A stretch of 21,081 bases of DNA from a virus: the IMG/VR virus record IMGVR_UViG_3300023179_000595, positions 1 through 21,081 of that record. One strand, written 5' to 3'. Shown piece by piece: positions 18,100-21,081 of this stretch (positions are counted from its first letter, which is position 1; every line of letters starts with the position of its first letter). The notes under the pieces are model-generated. The model saw nothing but the letters and a program-made list of their open reading frames with translations, did not search any database and was not told the DNA's origin. The translations under genes and the position numbers were made by a program.

Positions 18100-21081
18100 T
18101 CATCTGGACAACATATATTCTGTGTTACTCATACGCACAAACTTCATTGTATAATTGTTATCAAGTCCGGAAAAAGTTAGAATTTGATTCTGAATTGATA
18201 TTCCGGTTACATTATCAGTAAAATCAAATTCTCCTAATGCACCAAATATATTTGGAGATTTTACTTGTACCGATGAAACTCTGTTAGGACCAAACCTAAT
18301 GACATTAGTATTGCTTGCCATTTCGAAGATTAAATTGCCGCTACCTAACATATCAAATGTCATATTGAATCCTTGGCTAACTGTATTTGCCAATGGTAAA
18401 GTAAATAATGCTTCTACCTGATTGTTGCACACATAATGTCGATTTACTGTAGCAATTTCAATTTGATCATTAAATGTATTACTACCTAATGTTAAAAATG
18501 TTTCTGTTTGAAATTGCAGTATTGGTCTATTTCTATAAAGTCGAATTGCTTTTATTATAGTACCATTATTTTCTACTTCAATAACATCGCCATATTCAGC
18601 CACGGTTAAAGGCACGAATGGTACTGTATTTGCCTGATCATACGCGGCATTAGCAACATCATGAATGATAGGAATTAAATCGCCACTAAGTGTAGTTGCT
18701 CCAAGTTGAATCGTGTTACCGCTTAAGTATAAGTCTCTGAATCTTGCATTTGGCGCCCCAAGATCATATACAATATTTGCGCTTGGTATGATGTTTTGAA
18801 CTGTAGTGTTTCCATTTACAATTAATGTTCCAAAAGTTACATTATCTGTAGTAAGTAGAGTTTGATCTGTTATACTATTTGCATAATTGTATGCGGCATT
18901 AGCATGTGCCCATCCACTATTTGCAACATCTAAAGCATTATTGGCTTTTGCAAATGCAGAATTTGCTTGGGTAAATGCTGAATTAGAGTTAACATGTGCC
19001 GCATTTGCGGTATTATAAGAAACATTCGCAACATACCAAGCATTATTACCTACATCATATGCATTATTGGCTTTTGCAAATGCAGAATTCGAATTATCAT
19101 AACTCGCTTCAGCAGTATCATATGCATTGTTACCAGTAGACCAAGCACTATTGGCCGCGGTGTAAATAATAATAGTTGTATTTGCTAATGTATACGCGGC
19201 ATTAGCGGTCTGCCATGCAGAATTACCTACATCATACGCATTGTTAGCCTTGTCGAATGCAGAGTTTGCTTGAATGTATGCCGCGTTGGCAGTATTGAAT
19301 GCAGTATTGGCTTTTGTAAATGCAGAATTCGAATTATAATACGCCGCATTAGCAGTATCGTATGAAGTGTTTGCTTTTGTATATCCTGCATTTGCAGTAG
19401 CCCATGCCGCATTTGCTACATCGTAAGCGTTATTTGCTTTATCAAATGCACCATTCGCAGTAGACCTAGCCAACGGATCAATTTGTGTATCGCTTACAAT
19501 TGTGTTTGCGTAATTGTATGCGGCTTGCGCTAAAGATTGTGCAGAATTTGCACTAGACCATGCACTATTTGCGGTGGTCCAAATTAAATTGCTGGTAGTA
19601 TTAACTGCGTATCCAGTCAACGATGGAACGACAATATTGTTTGCAGTATTCCATGCGCTATTGGCTACATCATACGCATTGTTTGCTTTATTATAACTTG
19701 CGTTTGCAGTTGACGATGCCGTGTTAGAAGTAGACCAAATTAAATTTGTAGTTGTGTTGACTGCATAACCAGTTAAACTTGGAACAACAATTGTATTGGC
19801 ATAGTTATATGCCGCCTGCGCTAATGTTGTAGCAGTATTGGCTTGATTGAATGCAGAGTTTGCAGTTGTTCTTGCGGTGTTATCTGTAGAAGATAAACCA
19901 GATAATCCAAGATATGCTATTGGTCTATTTTCCCAAATACTTAATGTGGTATTGTAAACAAGTATGTCTGCATTTGCCAGTGCAACATTGTGATTAATGT
20001 TTACATCATGAATTTCATGAAGTTCATATCCGTTTTGTGGGCGAACATAAATTTGTCCTTGCCCTTGATTTGCTCTTTCAACGACACCAATGTAAACTAA
20101 GTGATTTGGTGCGTAAGGTTTTGTTGATGTTAAGTTACCAGCGGTGTTTGCAAGATAAAGTGTATCACCTTCATTATATTCTTGTGTATTAACACCTGTA
20201 ATAACACCTTGTGTAATGACTAATCCGGTACCACCTGGAGTAATACTTGCATTGTAGACAAGCCCGAGTGTTTTTGCTGAAGTTGCATCACCAGTATTGT
20301 ATGCAAGTTTTACTGATGCTCTATTACCCGTTGCTTGATATAAGTAAACCGCTTGACCTTTTGTAATGGTAAACGATTCTGCATTTTTAATTTCTGCGAA
20401 TACTTGTTTTACATCTGTAGGATTAAATGATCCCGCAGTTGGTGTTACAAATTCAAACTTTTGAGTAGTTGAATTATAACTTAGAACATAACCGTTTTGA
20501 ATACTATCGCGATCTACATCATCAAGGTATCGTAAATTTACTTCACCAGAGCCAGTTGCTTTCCATGCATCACTTGCTAGTGATTTTGAAATGAGTGCAT
20601 TTAACTTTGTTCTATATTCTGCAAAGTTATCGTTGAGAGTCTTTGTGTATTTTGTGAACTGTTGTTCAAGAGGCTTTATGTCTCCGTCTTTACCATCTTT
20701 ACCAGGTAGTCCTTGAACACCTTGTGGTCCGGATTCGCCTTGAGGACCTCGTTCTCCCTGAATGCCTTGTGATCCAACTCTTCCTGGCTCACCTTTAGGT
20801 CCTCGTTGACCTTGAATTCCTTGTGGACCTGCTGGTCCAGCGGGACCCATTGCGCCTTGCGATCCATCTCGTCCGTCCACTCCGTTCTTACCAGGATCAC
20901 CTTTGTCTCCTTTATCGCCTTTGTCGCCCTTTGGTCCTTGCTCTCCTTGTGGACCGCGTTCGCCCTGCGCGCCTTGTGGTCCAATTGGACCAACCGGACC
21001 TTGTTCACCTCGTTCGCCTTGTGGACCAACTTCACCTACATCGCCTTTTGGTCCTTGTGCGCCAGTATCTCCGACTGGTCC
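18100..21081 (-). CDS. Collagen-like tail fibre protein (5' end outside window)
   Basis: This is a large fibrous virion protein, at least 993 aa. The frame is open to the right edge and an in-frame GTG at 20880 is inside the collagen repeats, so it is not the start. In order it has: (a) at least 45 uninterrupted Gly-X-Y triplets; (b) a helical linker; (c) a tail-associated domain with [37 protein letters not shown] and [11 protein letters not shown]; (d) about 330 residues of seven-residue repeats of the type A-[FYW]-x-x-A-N-x; (e) a beta-rich segment [16 protein letters not shown] with [20 protein letters not shown], common in phage tail fibres; (f) a C-terminal beta domain. It probably forms trimers and takes part in host attachment. 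It directly precedes the head cluster, where T4 has its portal gene. Confidence 0.9.
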   Translation of the reverse strand, partial: GPVGDTGAQGPKGDVGEVGPQGERGEQGPVGPIGPQGAQGERGPQGEQGPKGDKGDKGDKGDPGKNGVDGRDGSQGAMGPAGPAGPQGIQGQRGPKGEPGRVGSQGIQGERGPQGESGPQGVQGLPGKDGKDGDIKPLEQQFTKYTKTLNDNFAEYRTKLNALISKSLASDAWKATGSGEVNLRYLDDVDRDSIQNGYVLSYNSTTQKFEFVTPTAGSFNPTDVKQVFAEIKNAESFTITKGQAVYLYQATGNRASVKLAYNTGDATSAKTLGLVYNASITPGGTGLVITQGVITGVNTQEYNEGDTLYLANTAGNLTSTKPYAPNHLVYIGVVERANQGQGQIYVRPQNGYELHEIHDVNINHNVALANADILVYNTTLSIWENRPIAYLGLSGLSSTDNTARTTANSAFNQANTATTLAQAAYNYANTIVVPSLTGYAVNTTTNLIWSTSNTASSTANASYNKANNAYDVANSAWNTANNIVVPSLTGYAVNTTSNLIWTTANSAWSSANSAQSLAQAAYNYANTIVSDTQIDPLARSTANGAFDKANNAYDVANAAWATANAGYTKANTSYDTANAAYYNSNSAFTKANTAFNTANAAYIQANSAFDKANNAYDVGNSAWQTANAAYTLANTTIIIYTAANSAWSTGNNAYDTAEASYDNSNSAFAKANNAYDVGNNAWYVANVSYNTANAAHVNSNSAFTQANSAFAKANNALDVANSGWAHANAAYNYANSITDQTLLTTDNVTFGTLIVNGNTTVQNIIPSANIVYDLGAPNARFRDLYLSGNTIQLGATTLSGDLIPIIHDVANAAYDQANTVPFVPLTVAEYGDVIEVENNGTIIKAIRLYRNRPILQFQTETFLTLGSNTFNDQIEIATVNRHYVCNNQVEALFTLPLANTVSQGFNMTFDMLGSGNLIFEMASNTNVIRFGPNRVSSVQVKSPNIFGALGEFDFTDNVTGISIQNQILTFSGLDNNYTMKFVRMSNTEYMLSR
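18875..19885 (-). repeat. Seven-residue (21-base) repeat array in the tail fibre
   Basis: About 1 kb encodes degenerate heptads of the type A-[FYW]-x-x-A-N-[AST]: [49 protein letters not shown]. The small residue and aromatic alternate with Asn at fixed places, fitting a long trimeric coiled coil or similar rod. The DNA copies differ at many third positions, so it is an old array under protein-level selection, not a recent expansion. Confidence 0.85.
19579..19791 (-). repeat. Duplicated 19-residue module inside the heptad array
   Basis: Two near-identical copies of the segment [14 protein letters not shown]-[TS]-NLIW are encoded at 19735-19791 and 19579-19635, 156 bases apart. They break the heptad pattern with a Pro-Ser-Leu-Thr-Gly turn. 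The DNA of the two copies is only partly alike, so the duplication is not recent. Confidence 0.8.
20677..21081 (-). repeat. Collagen-like Gly-X-Y repeat
   Basis: Forty-five consecutive Gly-X-Y triplets are read from the right edge to GDI at 20685-20677, including [16 protein letters not shown] and several GPQGER or GPQGEQ units. The mix of charged KGD and GER triplets is typical of bacterial and phage collagens, which form stable triple helices without hydroxyproline. More repeats probably lie outside the window. Confidence 0.93.

Noticed and set aside
18875-19885. CRISPR-like or tandem DNA repeat array
   Set aside because: The periodicity is 21 bases in frame with a coding heptad, copies differ at many positions, and there are no spacers. 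It is a protein repeat.
20878-20880. GTG codon as start of the tail fibre gene
   Set aside because: It is inside the collagen repeat, with 22 further in-frame Gly-X-Y triplets upstream and no ribosome site. The real start lies outside the window.
20676-21035. 119-codon minus-strand frame in the collagen region
   Set aside because: It is an out-of-frame reading of the Gly-X-Y repeats. The frame ending at 18100 continues through the same DNA to the window edge as uninterrupted Gly-X-Y triplets.
1-21081. tRNA genes, integrase or attachment sites
   Set aside because: No cloverleaf-like sequence was noticed in the few short gaps between genes, and no recombinase motifs were found in any frame.

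Overview
This window is part of the genome of a T4-like tailed phage (contractile-tailed myovirus morphology expected), most likely one of the aquatic 'exo-T4' or cyanophage-like lineages. The T4 core genes are recognisable by motif and order: the head cluster 67?-68?-21-22-23, a gp19-fold tail tube protein, uvsY, uvsW, the late sigma factor 55, and the recombination nuclease pair 47/46. T4 late-promoter boxes (TATAAATA) sit in front of virion genes only. No host-specific gene such as a photosystem gene, no tRNA and no integrase is visible, so the host cannot be named from this window.

Every convincing gene lies on the minus strand, so the window is best read from right to left. (1) 21081-18100: 3' part of a large collagen-like tail fibre gene whose start lies outside the window. 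(2) 18056-13884: head morphogenesis block, consisting of two small core/scaffold proteins, an unrecognised structural protein, the gp21 protease, the gp22 scaffold and the gp23 major capsid protein. It carries late promoters before the first small core gene, before 22 and before 23, and a strong cUUCGg terminator after 23. (3) 13797-13282: a gp19-like tail tube-fold gene with its own late promoter. (4) 13224-7391: recombination and transcription block uvsY, uvsW, an LSm-like protein, 55, a small ORF, 47, 46, led by a near-consensus sigma70 promoter. (5) 7394-2793: accessory metabolism block with peptide deformylase, an N-terminally extended Asp/Asn beta-hydroxylase, a PLP enzyme, a small Cys/His protein, a cupin, an RfaE/HldE-like nucleotidyltransferase, an RfaE/HldE-like sugar kinase and dCMP deaminase. 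(6) 2796-300: two small ORFs, a DNA methyltransferase and an AT-rich gene that could encode a nuclease. (7) After a weak hairpin, a strong sigma70-type promoter starts another gene that runs off the left edge.

From uvsY to the putative nuclease the genes overlap or abut, many through ATGA stop/start overlaps, so about 13 kb looks like one translationally coupled early/middle operon placed directly downstream of a late virion block. gp55 made from this operon would be expected to switch on the TATAAATA promoters. The most interesting part is block 5-6. It is a compact set of enzymes for making or attaching a small chemical group (sugar kinase, nucleotidyltransferase, cupin, PLP enzyme, GNAT-like/2OG-oxygenase fusion), next to a nucleotide enzyme and a restriction-modification-like gene pair.
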